Made by a program: the position numbers and the translations under genes | NCBI GenBank assembly: GCA_035578905.1 | Contig: JAQJVL010000004.1 | Span: 9,048,779-9,112,778 of the forward strand | Source of the DNA: Stictocephala bisonia | Taxonomy: Eukaryota; Arthropoda; Insecta; Hemiptera; Membracidae | Length of the DNA: 64,000 bases | Reading direction: 5' to 3' | The notes under the pieces: generated by a model | Database searches by the model: none | What the model was told of the DNA's origin: nothing | Seen by the model: the letters and a program-made list of their open reading frames with translations, nothing else | Part shown: positions 23,735 to 34,877 of the stretch, piece after piece | How positions within the stretch are numbered: position 1 is the stretch's first letter | Layout: every line of letters starts with the position of its first letter

Positions 23735-24385
23735 GATCAACTTGAGTAGTCACCAGTATTCAATGAAGGTAGCCCCCATGATCAACGTAGGTAGCCTCCG
23801 TGATTAACTTGGATACCCCCCATGATCAACTTGTGTTGCCCTCTGAACAACTTTTGTAGTTCCCCGTGATTGACCTGGTTAGCATCTGTGATCAATTTGC
23901 GTAGCAGTCAGATTGTGTAGCAAACCATGAGCATTTTCAGTAGCTACTGATCCTCAAACATATCTAGATCGATTTGGGCAACCACTTGTGATCATATTGG
24001 GTAGACCTCTTGATCGATATAGGTAGCCCTCAAGATCAACTTGAGTAATCAACAGTGATCTTCTTGGGTAATCCCCTTGTCAACTTGGGTAGCCAACCAT
24101 CATCAACTTAGGTAACCTTCTGTAATTGTTTTGGTTAGCCCCACGTGATCAACTTGATTAGCTCCCCTGATTAATATCTGTAGCCAACCGTGATTGACTT
24201 AGATATTCACCTATGATCATCTTAGGTAGCTTACGTGATCAAATTGGCTACATCCCAGTGATTAACTTGAACCGTGATTAACTAGGTAGCACCCCTGATA
24301 ATCTTGGGTAGCATCCGTGTCATCACTAATAACACCTGTTATCAGTTTTGGTAGCTAACCGTGATCATCTTGGGTAACGATTAGT
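23735..24385. repeat. Degenerate minisatellite, about 24-bp core
   Basis: Some 25 loosely spaced copies of a core of the form GTGATCAACTTGGGTAGCCC, heavily diverged and with variable spacing. The GATCAACTT and GGTAGC elements are still clear throughout. This is an old array compared with the homogeneous ones elsewhere in the window. Confidence 0.8.
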
Positions 24386-25039
24386 GTTTAAAACCTATTG
24401 GGGGTTTGGGGCAGCGAAGAAGCGAGTCGATTGTAATACGCACAATATCAATCAACGTAAGCCCCTTACGAGGGACGGATATTCTGCTGGTGTTCTTTAG
24501 ATGTGAAATAAAAGATACAGTACAGATCCAAATTTATCTGTTTTCATAAATAATTGAAACTCGTGTTAATTGAGTTTGTCAGAAGTTAATAACATTATAA
24601 ATTGTGGTAAACGTTTCCATTTTTATGTTTATCTGCATAATTTTAAAATTCAATGGTAATTAATTATATTCTCGATGTTTACAACATAAAATTTTATTTA
24701 CTACAATAAAACGATAAATTTTATTTAATGATAGTACGCATTCTTATACTAATCATTTCAATTCAGGCCTACCTACTTTAGTCCCATATTTGTATTTCCT
24801 CAGCAATCTATGCACTTGTAGATTGAATGAAAATACAATAAGCTGTTTAAATGAAGCTGTGCTACTTTCACCTTTGAAAAGTGGAACAAAATAAATTAAT
24901 AATAAAATTATTGTGATCTTTACTCTGATAATTAGTCATTCAATTTCATCGTATTTATTTACAGCATTTAAAAATATTGCTTAGCTTCGGGTCAACAATT
25001 ATTCTGCTACTTGTTGCAAATATATATCTCCTTAGATGA
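24386..25039. other. Non-coding stretch
   Basis: No gene recognised. The first bases after the array (GGGGGTTTGGGGCAGCGAAG) are G-rich. Confidence 0.45.
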
Positions 25040-25385
25040 ATCTCCTGCAAATGAATATTGCTTAGCTGTGTGGTAGCAAAACCTCTGAGTATTGGTTAAA
25101 CTTGTAGCTACCATTCCCTCTATATTTTGAGATTGAACTACTGAGAATGTCTTAACCACATAGGAAGGAGACCTTTAAATACTGTTCCTGTGTGAGACAA
25201 AACTACTCAGAAGTGCTTATCTCCGTAGCAAGAAGACCTCTAAATACTGCTTTACCAGTGGCACACCTCCAAGTACTGCAGTACTTGTGTTAAAAAAACC
25301 TATTAGTACTATTTTATCTGCGGAAACAATATCTCTGAGTACTGCTTCACATATGGTAACAAAATCTCTGAGGATGTTTAGTTCG
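25040..25385. repeat. Degenerate repeat hosting a gypsy insertion (left part)
   Basis: Irregular copies of a core like ACCTCTGAGTACTGCTTCAC followed by GTGGCAACAAA. The same core resumes at 27311 (ACCTCTAAGTACCGCTTCAC), immediately after the retroelement LTR end. The array was therefore split by the insertion. Confidence 0.65.
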
Positions 25386-25478
25386 CATGTTATTCCTTCA
25401 CGCTAACATAAGCTTTAGAATTTGAGGCGATGACGCAATCTGTCAGATAACTAGCCTGTGCCACCAGTGTCGAGGAAC

Positions 25479-25582
25479 CTGATATCTTTACAAACGAAGA
25501 CATTTTCCAGAAGGTGTTGGAGAAATTTAAGATCAGTAACAGGGAGATTAGCTGCTGGTCCTGCAGGGAACTTGGTCATTAA
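25479..25582 (+). pseudogene. Gag-like fragment with CCHC-type knuckle
   Basis: The frame reads through EDIFQKVLEKFKISNREIS into CWSCRELGH at 25553-25579, followed at once by a stop. C-x2-C-x4-H matches three of the four ligands of a retroelement nucleocapsid zinc knuckle. The fourth Cys is not present in the decayed continuation. Knuckles of this kind bind the element's RNA in gag proteins. Assignment as gag rests on this motif and on its position upstream of the integrase remnant. Confidence 0.45.
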
Positions 25583-25851
25583 TGGAAAGATTATCGGGCT
25601 ATAGTGCCCATTATATAGTAGCTGGAAAAATAAAAAGGAGTGAAAAAGCACTGATATTTACAGGAGAAAAGAAAGGCAACTACGCGTAGAAGCCACCGAA
25701 ACAGACAAGGACTGGTAATGCTGTTGAGTTGCCTAGAGAACAGGAGGTAGATCTTGACCTTAAGTAAAGTTTTCGGTGGAAACAGTCCGAGAATGGAGGG
25801 CTGGAGAGGTAAGATATATCTCCATTCCCACGTTCTATCAAAACCTTTCAG

Positions 25852-26380
25852 ATACAATGTGACTTGATTGTGAAGAAATATGGAGTCCTCAAGTATTTAG
25901 TCAAAGATTCCGATGGCCGACAAGTGAAGCTGCAGGTGTTATTGCCGAGAATAAAAGAATACATGATATATTGAAGCAACTGCATGATGGGGTTTCAGGA
26001 GGCCATTTTGGACAACACAACACTATAGAGAAGGCGAGGGAATGATTCTATTGGTGAAAACTATAGGAAGACGTTCGGCGTTGGTTATGAATTCAGAAAA
26101 CGGACCCGGAAAACGTAAGGGATCACCGATAAGACAGTAAAACGTGGAAGCCCTATTCTAGTGAATTACTATGGATTTAACTGACCTTTTTCCGGTAACT
26201 TATTCTGGCTACAATCAATTATCTCAGCTTACAGTGGTACATTTACTCGTAAAGGAAAATTTGAGCCATTTGGAGTACTGCTAGAACTTAATTTTGATCA
26301 GGGACGGAACTTCAAGTTGGTGGTCTTCACAATAGTGAGTGACACTCTGAGAATCTAGACTTCGTCCCTTGACCCACAAT
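25852..26380 (+). pseudogene. Ty3/gypsy integrase remnant
   Basis: The first frame reads VKKYGVLKYLVKDSDGRQ, matching the segment between RNase H and integrase. After a shift, QLHDGVSGGHFGQHNTIEKA (from about 25976) is the N-terminal His-His-Cys-Cys zinc region. It is followed by a decayed REDVRRW-type block with stops and loss of the Cys pair. The core is seen at 26262-26320 as FGVLLELNFDQGRNF, containing the second catalytic Asp of the DDE triad; PQS follows near 26375. There are at least five stops and two or more frameshifts. Intact relatives insert element DNA into the host genome. Confidence 0.75.
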
Positions 26381-26984
26381 CACATTAACAGCACCGTAGG
26401 GAAGTACCTCACGGATGTTGCCACTAACCATCGCACTGAGGAGCTGGAGTAAGATGGACACGAGTTGGAAAGGCACTCCATCTGCAGCATTGACATTGTG
26501 ACTGGAGATGTCTAACTAAGCAAATTACATATGACGCTCTACGAGGATAGAATATCTCCTTCATCTAGGAGTTGAGAAACTTGCTCTTTCGAAGCTGGGC
26601 TGTGGCTACGATGGATTTGATTGGATGACCATCAGAAATCTTTTTAAACTCGGGAATATCTAGCTTGGTCTGCATCTACAACCCTTGGGGACTCAGTGAA
26701 TGTGGAAGAGTATTGGACACTACTTCGGATCATAACCTCCACCAGGGACTCAGGAGAAATTTTCTGGGACAAAACAGCCTAATAACTTAGCAGTATTGTG
26801 GACCTTGCCAGTTTTGGTAAGCTCTACCCCTATCTTTTTGTGGTGGGTGTGGCAGGAAACTTTCGGTTGTTCAGACAACCGGGAAAAAATCCTGTAGGAA
26901 GTGTGTTAGTTTTCTTGTATGGTAGTTAATTGGCCTCTGAAGGTTCTTGCATGAAGTTCAAGATCCTTCAAGATCACATCTCTA

Positions 26985-26996
26985 GAATATTCTGAA
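26985..26996 (+). promoter_or_regulatory. Heat-shock-element-like triplet in LTR
   Basis: GAATATTCTGAA contains an inverted GAA-TA-TTC pair plus a third GAA one base too close for a canonical three-box element. It sits 15 bp upstream of the TATA box. Confidence 0.25.
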
Positions 26997-27010
26997 TTGC
27001 AGAGCCACCT

Positions 27011-27042
27011 TATAAAAGACACTTTTCAGCCGACTGTCAGTA
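27011..27042 (+). promoter_or_regulatory. LTR core promoter (TATA and initiator)
   Basis: TATAAAAG at 27011-27018 is followed by TCAGTA at 27037-27042, an arthropod initiator match. The spacing from TATA to the initiator A is 28 bases, as expected of an RNA polymerase II promoter. Confidence 0.55.
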
Positions 27043-27244
27043 TACAGTTTTCAATCTTCAATATTAAGCTTGGAGTGGACATTTATTTGTGACAGTGAAG
27101 TGATGAGTACTAGACTTGACAGTTCACGAAGAGTGGCAGATATTGAACGAACATTACTACTTATGGGTTTTAAGTGGCGTTAATAATTCAAAATATGAAT
27201 GGCACTAATAACACAAAATATCTTGTGTGTAATTAGTGAGTATA

Positions 27245-27250
27245 AATAAA
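27245..27250 (+). terminator. LTR polyadenylation signal
   Basis: AATAAA about 205 bases downstream of the predicted start, inside the R/U5 part of the LTR. Confidence 0.5.
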
Positions 27251-27310
27251 ACAAACAGAAACCACAGAGTAAAATCGCCTCATTATTAAGGACCCTGTCC
27301 GACCGTAACA

Positions 27311-27430
27311 CAACAATACCACCTCTAAGTACCGCTTCACCAGTGGCAAACAAAATCCCTGTATAGAGCTTTACCACACCACTGTGTCCTGGTTTTCCTC
27401 ATGTAAATTATTCATTTGATACTGTTTTAC
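27311..27430. repeat. Degenerate repeat hosting a gypsy insertion (right part)
   Basis: Continuation of the core seen at 25040-25385: ACCTCTAAGTACCGCTTCAC then CAGTGGCAAACAAAATC, then a weaker GTTTTACCACGTGGAAAC. Confidence 0.6.
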
Positions 27431-27874
27431 CACGTGGAAACTAACAATAATAATTCATATCTCTTCCTACTTCACTACGGAATATTTAGTGGATAGTAGT
27501 AATAACACCTCTTTAATAAATTGTTGTTACTTATTACTAAAGATAAAATCATTATATCTATATATTTAAACCGACAAACAGAGACATTTCAGAATGACAG
27601 AATATGAATATAATGTCATTCAAACATATTTGAGTGTAATCTCGGTCAATTACATTCAACTCTTGGACTGATTTAAAAGGTTGACATATTTCATAGAAGC
27701 CTGTTATGCCTTAATGATGACATTAACGCTCGCTTCAAGTCGCTCATTATTTGAGATTAGTTTCAGTGAAGTTTACACACGTCTATACATATGCCAGACA
27801 CTGGAGACGGTGCAGTATTATGAAAGTAACCTCCACTTCCTCGTGTTACCATAACACCTTTCCTCTATGCTGCT

Positions 27875-27925
27875 CCCGTGGTTCGGAAGTCACGTTAGCC
27901 GGTGGTCCAACGAGCGTAGAAACAA
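27875..27925 (+). mobile_element. Fragment of the GC-rich SINE-like block
   Basis: GTGGTTCGGAAGTCAC followed by GGTGGTCC matches the downstream part of the 17806-17965 block. It shows that this sequence is dispersed. Only about 50 bp are recognisable. Confidence 0.5.
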
Positions 27926-28540
27926 AATTGGGCTCGTCTGAGCAGGTAATAGGAACTGTGTCTTATGAAATTTATTACCTTACAAAAGGTCGTGATATAT
28001 ATTCAAGTGATATGAGAGCATATATAATTATAGAAGTCCTACTCTAAATAAAGTATAGGATTAAAAGCATGCTGTGTGAAGGACTTCAATAGCGTTTGTC
28101 AATAGTCGACGAGTTATTCAAAAAAACCTCGGCCTTCAACTCAGTTGGGGACTCTCTTAACTCAACGAGGTAAGCAGCTTTGGCTTTTAGTACAAATAAA
28201 ATGAAAATATCTTCATATTTATTAGGGAGAAGTTAGGACTATGAAGTTCATAATATTTAAACAACTACTAAACAAATTATAGAAAATTTTTAAAATTAAT
28301 AGAAATAAAAAATCTTTTTAGGAATTCGCTATTCAATATACTATAAACAACAGAACATCTTATCAGAAAGACATCCACGCTTCATTCAGACATTTATGTT
28401 TTGTACCCCGCCTATCTCGTCTGTTATGTGCACATACACAGATCATGTATCAAAAGGTTCCTTACCACTACCCCCTTAAAAGCTCTCATCTAAGAGTTTT
28501 ATATTGTTAAGGGAACTATTCTAAAGACGACTAGCTGTAA
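27926..28540. other. Non-coding stretch
   Basis: No gene recognised. Confidence 0.4.
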
Positions 28541-28630
28541 TTGTACTTGTATTGTAATATATTTGTGCATTTTGTGCTTGTATTGTAATAAATTTGTGTT
28601 GTGTGACGTTTACTTGTATTGTTGTACATA
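28541..28630 (+). mobile_element. Arm fragment of foldback element family D
   Basis: TTTGTGCATTTTGTGCTTGT and TTTGTGTTGTGTGACGTTTA match the right arm of the family seen at 19253, 19662 and 34878. The centre and left arm are absent. Confidence 0.7.
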
Positions 28631-29340
28631 ATGTATTATACAACGTAATCTATTGTACAGGGATTGATGAGACAAGGACTCATTGACCAACGTGTAGACG
28701 ATATTGAACTGGAAATAATCAGAAATGCGTTATTCATGTAATTTATGTACTAATTATTGATGACAAGCTGATAACATAAGTATGAGCAAAAAAGAGTGAA
28801 CTCAGATAATGTTGCCTAGTCATGAAAATTAATTTAATGCAGTGTGTACCTTACAAGAGCCTAACAGTTAAGTCAGGCATTTGATTAAGGTAACGCAAGG
28901 GGGGCTTCAACATTGCATTACCTGCTGGTAAACTGTTAAACTGTATGGATGTTACAAAAACGGGCTGCAAACACCTGTTGCATATAATCGTATCCTGTTC
29001 AGACCATCCACCCCTTCTCTCCAGTTAATCTAAGACTCTTCACGTGGTCATAGTAGTTTAGTTTTAAGTTCCATTGAAGAAAAGTGTTAATACTAACCCG
29101 AATAGTTAGCCGAACAGGGGATGGCAAAGAACTAATGCATGTTGTTTCTTTTGTTCGTAAGTTTCAGGTCATGTCTTTATGACCATGAAGATGCTGTATC
29201 CATATTGTATTTTATAAGATAAACAGTTATGGCAGATTAAAATATTGGGAAAAGTTCATATTGATAGATGAAAATAATTATTTTACATGCCATTAGTATT
29301 AGAAAATATGGTCCAGAAGGATTGTCCTAAGGAAAAGACA
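28631..29340. other. Non-coding stretch
   Basis: No gene or repeat recognised. Confidence 0.45.
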
Positions 29341-29343
29341 AAT

Positions 29344-29460
29344 ATCAAAACATGTATGTGTACGGGTGTGTGGGTCGAAACCAATGTACGTGTATAGGTT
29401 GGTGGGAGAACCGTAGCCCATCTACACACATAAAGTAGTAAGCCCACTGACACACGTACA
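29344..29460. repeat. Degenerate relics of the 36-bp family in both orientations
   Basis: GTATGTGTACGGGTGTGTGG and ACGTGTATAGGTTGGTGGG are decayed plus-strand units. CTACACACATAAAG and CACACGTAC nearby read as inverted ones. The G runs are broken here, so no quadruplex motif remains. Confidence 0.5.
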
Positions 29461-30789
29461 ACGGATTTTCTACTGAGTATGCTTGAGTACATGATGAAAA
29501 CAACAAAAGATAAAAAACATTTGTAAAAAAAGTTAGATGGTATTAACAGTAATAATATAAACGAACATAATAAATAAAAATAAGAAATGTGATCAACAAT
29601 TGCCTGGTGATGATGGTCCAAAAACACACATCCAGTCATCCCCCCCCCTCCCACACTGCACCACAACATCTTCGAATTGAAGCAATCGTGCTTTAAAATC
29701 TTGTAGTATTTGATAAAATTAAATTGTTTATTTTCTGCTGATAGTTTGAAGAAAATGTTGGTCCAAATTCATCTTAATTATTGTTTGAACAACTGATATA
29801 TTGGCTCTCTAAAGAGAAAACTGGCAAGACATACGAAGCATAACGCTGAAATATCGATTTATTTTCAAACCTATCACTAGTAATTGTTTAATGTCGAAAA
29901 AATGTTTAATGTTGCAAAAAAAAGCATGTTTAATGTCGAATTGATTACATAAACGTAAGCCACAATGGTTCAGAGGTAGAAAAGATCAGGAATCAAAACC
30001 GGATTTGCCGATATTGGTTTTATTCTACTTTGACGTTTTAAAAAGACTTATTTAGACGTCCGTCCTTCACAATAGCTTTTATGTTAAAATGAAATTGGCA
30101 AAACTAGATATCATTTAGTAATTTTTATTTATAAGAAGTTAGTTTAAAATAAGATGAGAGAAATCTCGTAATGAACAATAGAATTGTCAAATATTTCTTC
30201 ATAAAGATAATTAATAAAAGACTATTACATAAATTTATTATGTATTAAATTGCGTATGTTTTAATATAAACGGGGAAAAGTGCTAAACAATGCAATTGTT
30301 CATCAACTGACTGGGAGAGAATGGCGGTGAAACCATAGTATTGTAACAGCAGCTTCAGTGAAGAGGGATTAAGAGGCGTTTTCAGTAAATACTCTCACCT
30401 TGAAAAAACATATGCTTACTCTTGTTTTCTTAGAAAGCTGCTACTCTCTCTCTCTCTCTCCCAGCTGTTGACTCATTCAATTATTCTTATGAAAATATGC
30501 ATAGTTAAATATTTTATGTTATGGAAATAGTATACCATAAAAATGTATTACGTTAGGTAAAGAAATACAGAAATTGGCACAGTGAACAGAACCTCTCCAT
30601 CCTAATTAATTCCTTCGCATCACGGAGATATATTTTTTCTTTGCTATGCGAAAACATTTACTTACCTCAATATTATCTGTTGCACATATACCCGACATAA
30701 GACTTGAACAGCACCCCCCCTGTACGTCCTGACAGGCTCTCTCACACACACGCAACGTGCATACTGACTAGCTTTTTCAAATTCCCATA
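29461..30789. other. Non-coding stretch with CT microsatellite
   Basis: Contains a (CT)n tract at 30444-30461. A tRNA-like fragment near 29958-30010 (AATGGTTCAGAGGTAG) is too weak to call. No gene recognised. Confidence 0.45.
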
Positions 30790-31349
30790 GTACGTATTGA
30801 AATACCCTACCACCCACCAAACGCGCGTGTTGATGGGCCCTCTCACCCACCAAATGCACGTGTTGATGGGCCCTTTCACCCACCAAACGCGCGTGTTGAT
30901 GGGCCCTCTCACCCACCAAACGCGCGTGTTGATGGGCCCTCTCACCCACCAAACGCACGTGTTGATGGGCCCTCCCGCCCACCAAACGCCCAAACGCGCG
31001 TGTTGATGGGCCCTCTCACCCACCAAACGCGCGTGTTGATGGGCCCTCTCACCCACCAAACGCACGTGTTGATGGGCCCTCCCGCCCACCAAACGCACGT
31101 GTTGATGGGCCCTCTCACCCACCAAACGCACGTGTTGATGGGCCCTCTCACCCACCAAACGCACGTGTTGGTGGGCCCTCTCACCCATCAAACACATTTG
31201 TTGATGGGCCCTCCCACCCACCAAATGCACGTATTGATGGGCCCTCCCGCCCACCAAACGCACGTGTTGATGGGCCCTCTCACCCACCAAATGCACGTGT
31301 TGATGGACCCTCCCACCCACCAAATGCACGTGTTGATGGGCCTCGTCAC
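30790..31349. repeat. 33-bp minisatellite with E-box and GGGCCC
   Basis: About 17 copies of a 33 bp unit: CACCCACCAAACGCACGTGT then TGATGGGCCCTCT. Most copies carry either the palindromic E-box CACGTG or its variant GCGCGTG, and all but two or three carry the palindrome GGGCCC. One copy near 30985 has an 8 bp internal duplication (CGCCCAAA). Because 33 is divisible by three, frames on both strands stay open (MGPLTHQTHVL on plus) without evidence of coding. Confidence 0.95.
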
Positions 31350-32964
31350 TTAACCTTCTCACTTATTTACTACTTAATTAAAAATAATACTTTACATACG
31401 ATGTTCCACATCCTCCCCTCACTCCCAGAACATATTCATGTCGAGTTTGAGGGTTCCTCGATACTTCTTCTTTTCCTGTAAATATGTAAATCAACACTAA
31501 ATTATTTTATTACGGTATATTTTTTAATCACAATAGTTTAATAAGTTGTAACACAATGATATAATTTTTCCTTAGCAAAGCATGTCCATATGAATTGTTA
31601 TTTATATAGAAACGTTTTGTTTGGTCTTCAGTTTTGTGTAATCTGAAAATATAAAATGGTAAAGCAATAATTACAGCTACGTCTTCCTGACACAGTGAAA
31701 TGCATTGAGCCTTGTGATTTTACAAGCAGTTTTGTTTAACAAACTGTAAGTGATCATTGGCCAGTCCTCTCTTTGATAAAGGTTGGCCTTGACCATAATC
31801 GCAGAACCTGCCTTTGTCATAGTTTGATTCAATTAATAGGTTTATCATAGCATTTTTTTTAAATAACCTTATTAATTTTAATCATTAGGGTTGTAAGTTT
31901 CACTACTTGGACTATGTTCATTTCTGTATCTTTGATATTCCATTTGTATCGTGAATCCCCCTAAAAAATGTATTGTTCAATCAAAGACTGTGAGGGTTTA
32001 ATATGCTATATTAAAATGAAACAGGGAAAATTAATTACATGCTGGCCCTCAAGATACTGAGATGAAATAAATAAATAAATGAAATCAAGATCTCAGAACT
32101 GGAAGTTTGTGAATATGCTCTTGCAACGAAACACCATGATAGATGGATGAAACAATTTTCATAAAAGCCAGTTGTTGCCAGGAAAACTACCAAACTCTGT
32201 TGTTGGAGGTTTTAAAACGCTTCTGTATTGTTTTAAAACTCTGTCTAACAGAAATATAAACCCATGTGGCACCTTATGTGACATAATTGCCATGAAACTT
32301 GAAATCAAATCACCAGCTATCACAATTGTATTTAGCTTGCATTAAAAATGATACGTACACGCTCCTTAATCTTTTGTGGTAAGACCTTTTAACCTAATTT
32401 AATAAAGTATTCACTAAATACCTAGCAACAAGAGCTGTTTATATTATATTTATCCATATATGTTTTTAAAAACTATAGTTTTTTTATCGAGTTTCTGAGG
32501 AAATCCCTGAACGGACTTCAAAGATTATTTTTAATACTAATATGTTATAGAATACAATTTTAAATCCTGGTATTGAACATAAGCTTTCAGCTTTTGATCG
32601 TTATTTGAAAAAGTCAAGCATCTGATATTATTACAAATAAAATGTTTGATATTTATTGTTACGTATTTCAGAAATTTAAAAATAAGATGTATATCCGTTT
32701 ATTTCCTATTTTTATTTTCAACCCATTCTAAAATTACCTTTGCTCTTTTTTACTTTTCAATATTAGTAGGAAAAATAGCAATTCAAATATTTTTTTATAT
32801 AATCATAATCAGGTTATACAGTTGAGTTCAGAGAAAAATTAATATAATGTTGTTTCGTAATGTTTTTCATTAATATTAAATATTTATTGAAAATAACTTA
32901 AATTGTTGCTAAAAATATATGATAGTGGTTGATTTTTTCTTATCTTCTCTTTTCATTGGCAAAG
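31350..32964. other. Non-coding stretch
   Basis: AT-rich sequence. It contains TAAATAAATAAATG near 32068 and no recognisable gene. If the exon at 32965 is real, this would be intron or upstream sequence. Confidence 0.45.
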
Positions 32965-33210
32965 AAATTACGTGTACAGAATTCGATTACGATGTACGCC
33001 ATTGGATTCGGAGGTGTAGCCAACAACAAGTTCATGAACATGATTGTTCATTATTGTTATAACAATATCCCATATTCAGTTTTAGTTAAAGTAACTGTGA
33101 CTTGGAGACCATGTCAAATTGAGGATATTATTTTAAGATTATTGGCAATATTTTTTAAGGCCGATCTACTTCACACTCAATACGTGCGGGACTCAGAAAT
33201 CACGTCCTGA
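32965..33210 (+). CDS. Possible exon, von Willebrand A-like fragment
   Basis: A long pyrimidine tract (32932-32960, TTTTTTCTTATCTTCTCTTT) ends in AAAG at 32961-32964, a fair 3' splice site. The frame that follows starts KLRVQNSITMYAIGFGGVAN and then NKFMNMI. The pattern L-R-x-x-x-I-T-x-Y-A-I-G-x-G matches the central beta strand and following turn of von Willebrand A domains, and the next residues fit the helix that usually ends in an I-A-S motif. After about residue 27 the match fades (VHYCYNNIPYS). Either a 5' splice site lies near 33090, where the bases are GTAACTG, or this is a diverged or chance open frame. The frame closes at 33210. No neighbouring VWA exons were recognised. Intact domains bind ligands through a metal site that is not within this segment. 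Confidence 0.3.
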   Translation, partial: KLRVQNSITMYAIGFGGVANNKFMNMIVHYCYNNIPYSVLVKVTVTWRPCQIEDIILRLLAIFFKADLLHTQYVRDSEITS

Positions 33211-34248
33211 ATAAAAATCCGATGTTAACTTTGGGCAACAAATGAAAGGGCTCAACATAAAATGTATAAAAGCTACTTCTTAAAAACGACCATCATAAGA
33301 AATACAAACTATATTTAGGACTAAGCGTTAAAATGTATAAGTGAATAACTGTAACACAGAATGGGCCTTGAATGTTTAGAAAGCACTATTAGCTTCCGTG
33401 CCCATGCATTTAATATAAGGTTGAGATTAGTTTATTTAACCTCTCAGAGTTGTTAGGTTTTACTTCGTAAAGATAATCTTTGACAATTTTAATAAGGCAT
33501 ATATACAATCACAACTATAGCTATGCTGCACTATGGATTCACTGTAAATACAATATAGTGAGAAGTTAACCTTTCTAAAACTAAGTAAATATGTGTTCTT
33601 GCTCAAACTACCAAGTATGCTGTTTGATATAGAAATGATAACATTTGGAGATGTCTCCTTAAACGAGTCCTTAAATAAGAATAGAAAATTAGTCTAAACT
33701 GAATGTTTTGGGAAATCCTTTTGAGTTAGATTATTCCCACAGAGATATTGATACTGGATATGTTTTTTTAACCAACATATTAAATTGGGGTTTAATTGAC
33801 TTCATAATTGTTCATTTTGTCGTCATTTTACTTTTTCTACATTTCGACTTCGTGAATATTTTCAAAATGTCATACGTTTTGTAAAAACCTCTGGTTGACT
33901 GGTTGTAAAAGCCTCAAATATTTTATTTTCTATTTTAATCTACATTTAAATTAACATGTGTAATGAGTACATACAATTTCCGTCAAAACAATGTGATAAT
34001 TTTTCAAAGTCTCCTGACGTGCACATTCAAACATGAATGTAATGTTTACTAACTGGTTAATATTTTTTTACTATACAATGGTTTAATATACTATACGTAA
34101 TGATTTTAGTGATAAAACTTGTTGAAATACAGGAGTTTCCTGGTTGGTCTGGATGGTCTGTTATTGGTGCAAGATAGTACTTAAGTTACTGATGTATTGT
34201 TTCAGTTGCTAATTTTTTGTTTTGTTTGTTTCATGTGTGGTGGTGCAG
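33211..34248. other. Non-coding stretch
   Basis: No gene or repeat recognised; AT-rich. Confidence 0.45.
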
Positions 34249-34260
34249 GGCGCAGCTAGA
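34249..34260 (+). CDS. Candidate 12-nt microexon
   Basis: GGCGCAGCTAGA lies exactly between a T-rich tract ending GTGGTGCAG (3' splice site) and GTGAGTATC (5' splice site). It is 12 nt long and so keeps frame; in one phase it adds Gly-Ala-Ala-Arg. Neuronal microexons of this size are known in insects and vertebrates. Splice-like patterns this short also arise by chance, and no flanking exon is identified. Confidence 0.2.
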
Positions 34261-34877
34261 GTGAGTATCTTGCTTTCAGTTAACTATGTATATTTTACGT
34301 ATAGAGTTAATTGGCTGCTGAATATCTTCTTTATGAATAGACCTCTATGTATTCCATTTAAAAGTAGTAATATGAGCTCAATGTCAATTTCCTTTGTATT
34401 CCTTTTATTGTTGTATCCTTTGTTCCCAAAAGCATATGCAAATTAGGTAATTCAAGATTGTTCATCAGATTTAGTTATAAGCTTTAAATCGTTTAAGTTC
34501 GAAAATTGAAGATTGAGCCTAACGTTCTCTTTTTTAACTTTCTATAATAAGAGAGTTCATTTAAGAAATGTCGTTTAGTCTGGTGAAGGATGTTAAAGTA
34601 TCAATCAGCTTAGCATTAATTTGTATGAGATTATTTTAGTAGCATTCACAAAGGTAAATCGATTATAACTGTAGCCATTTCATATGCATTAATTTTTCAA
34701 ATACACAAGTCGTATTCATAAATAAAAAAGCTAACTCTTTGTTTCACACATTAATAAAGTGAACAGTACACGAAAGGAAGACTAGTAAAATTATGTCTAT
34801 TTTTAGTTAATATTTAGTTTTTTTTTTTTCATTTTCTCTTCTTAATAATTTTACGAGCATCTAAAGATATAAATGCT
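34261..34877. other. Non-coding stretch
   Basis: No feature recognised apart from a short T run near 34820. Confidence 0.45.

Larger units (their letters stand above)
25400..27310 (+). mobile_element. Truncated Ty3/gypsy retrotransposon
   Basis: Plus-strand order is a gag-like zinc-knuckle remnant (25479-25582), an integrase remnant (about 25852-26380), about 470 bp of decayed sequence, then a 463 bp LTR-like segment (26848-27310). Protease, reverse transcriptase and most of RNase H are missing, and no 5' LTR is visible upstream. The element therefore has a large internal deletion or is truncated. It interrupts a degenerate repeat whose core continues on both sides. The 3' boundary is better supported than the 5' one. 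Many stops and frameshifts show that it is inactive. Confidence 0.65.
26848..27310 (+). repeat. Gypsy 3' LTR
   Basis: Begins TGTGGCAGG and ends CCGTAACA, giving TG...CA limits. Inside are a TATA box, an initiator-like TCAGTA 26 bases after it, and an AATAAA signal, in the U3-R-U5 order expected of an LTR. A purine-rich GTGGTGGG precedes the start, in the place of a polypurine tract. Host-type repeat resumes directly after 27310. There is no second LTR in the window to confirm the ends. Confidence 0.6.

Noticed and set aside
29958..30010. tRNA-like fragment (AATGGTTCAGAGGTAG)
   Set aside because: Only a partial A box and a poor B box; no second copy seen in the window and no fold that I could support.
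30662..31362. 206-codon minus-strand frame with HQHVRLVGERA-type repeats
   Set aside because: By-product of the 33 bp array; other frames and the other strand are equally open.
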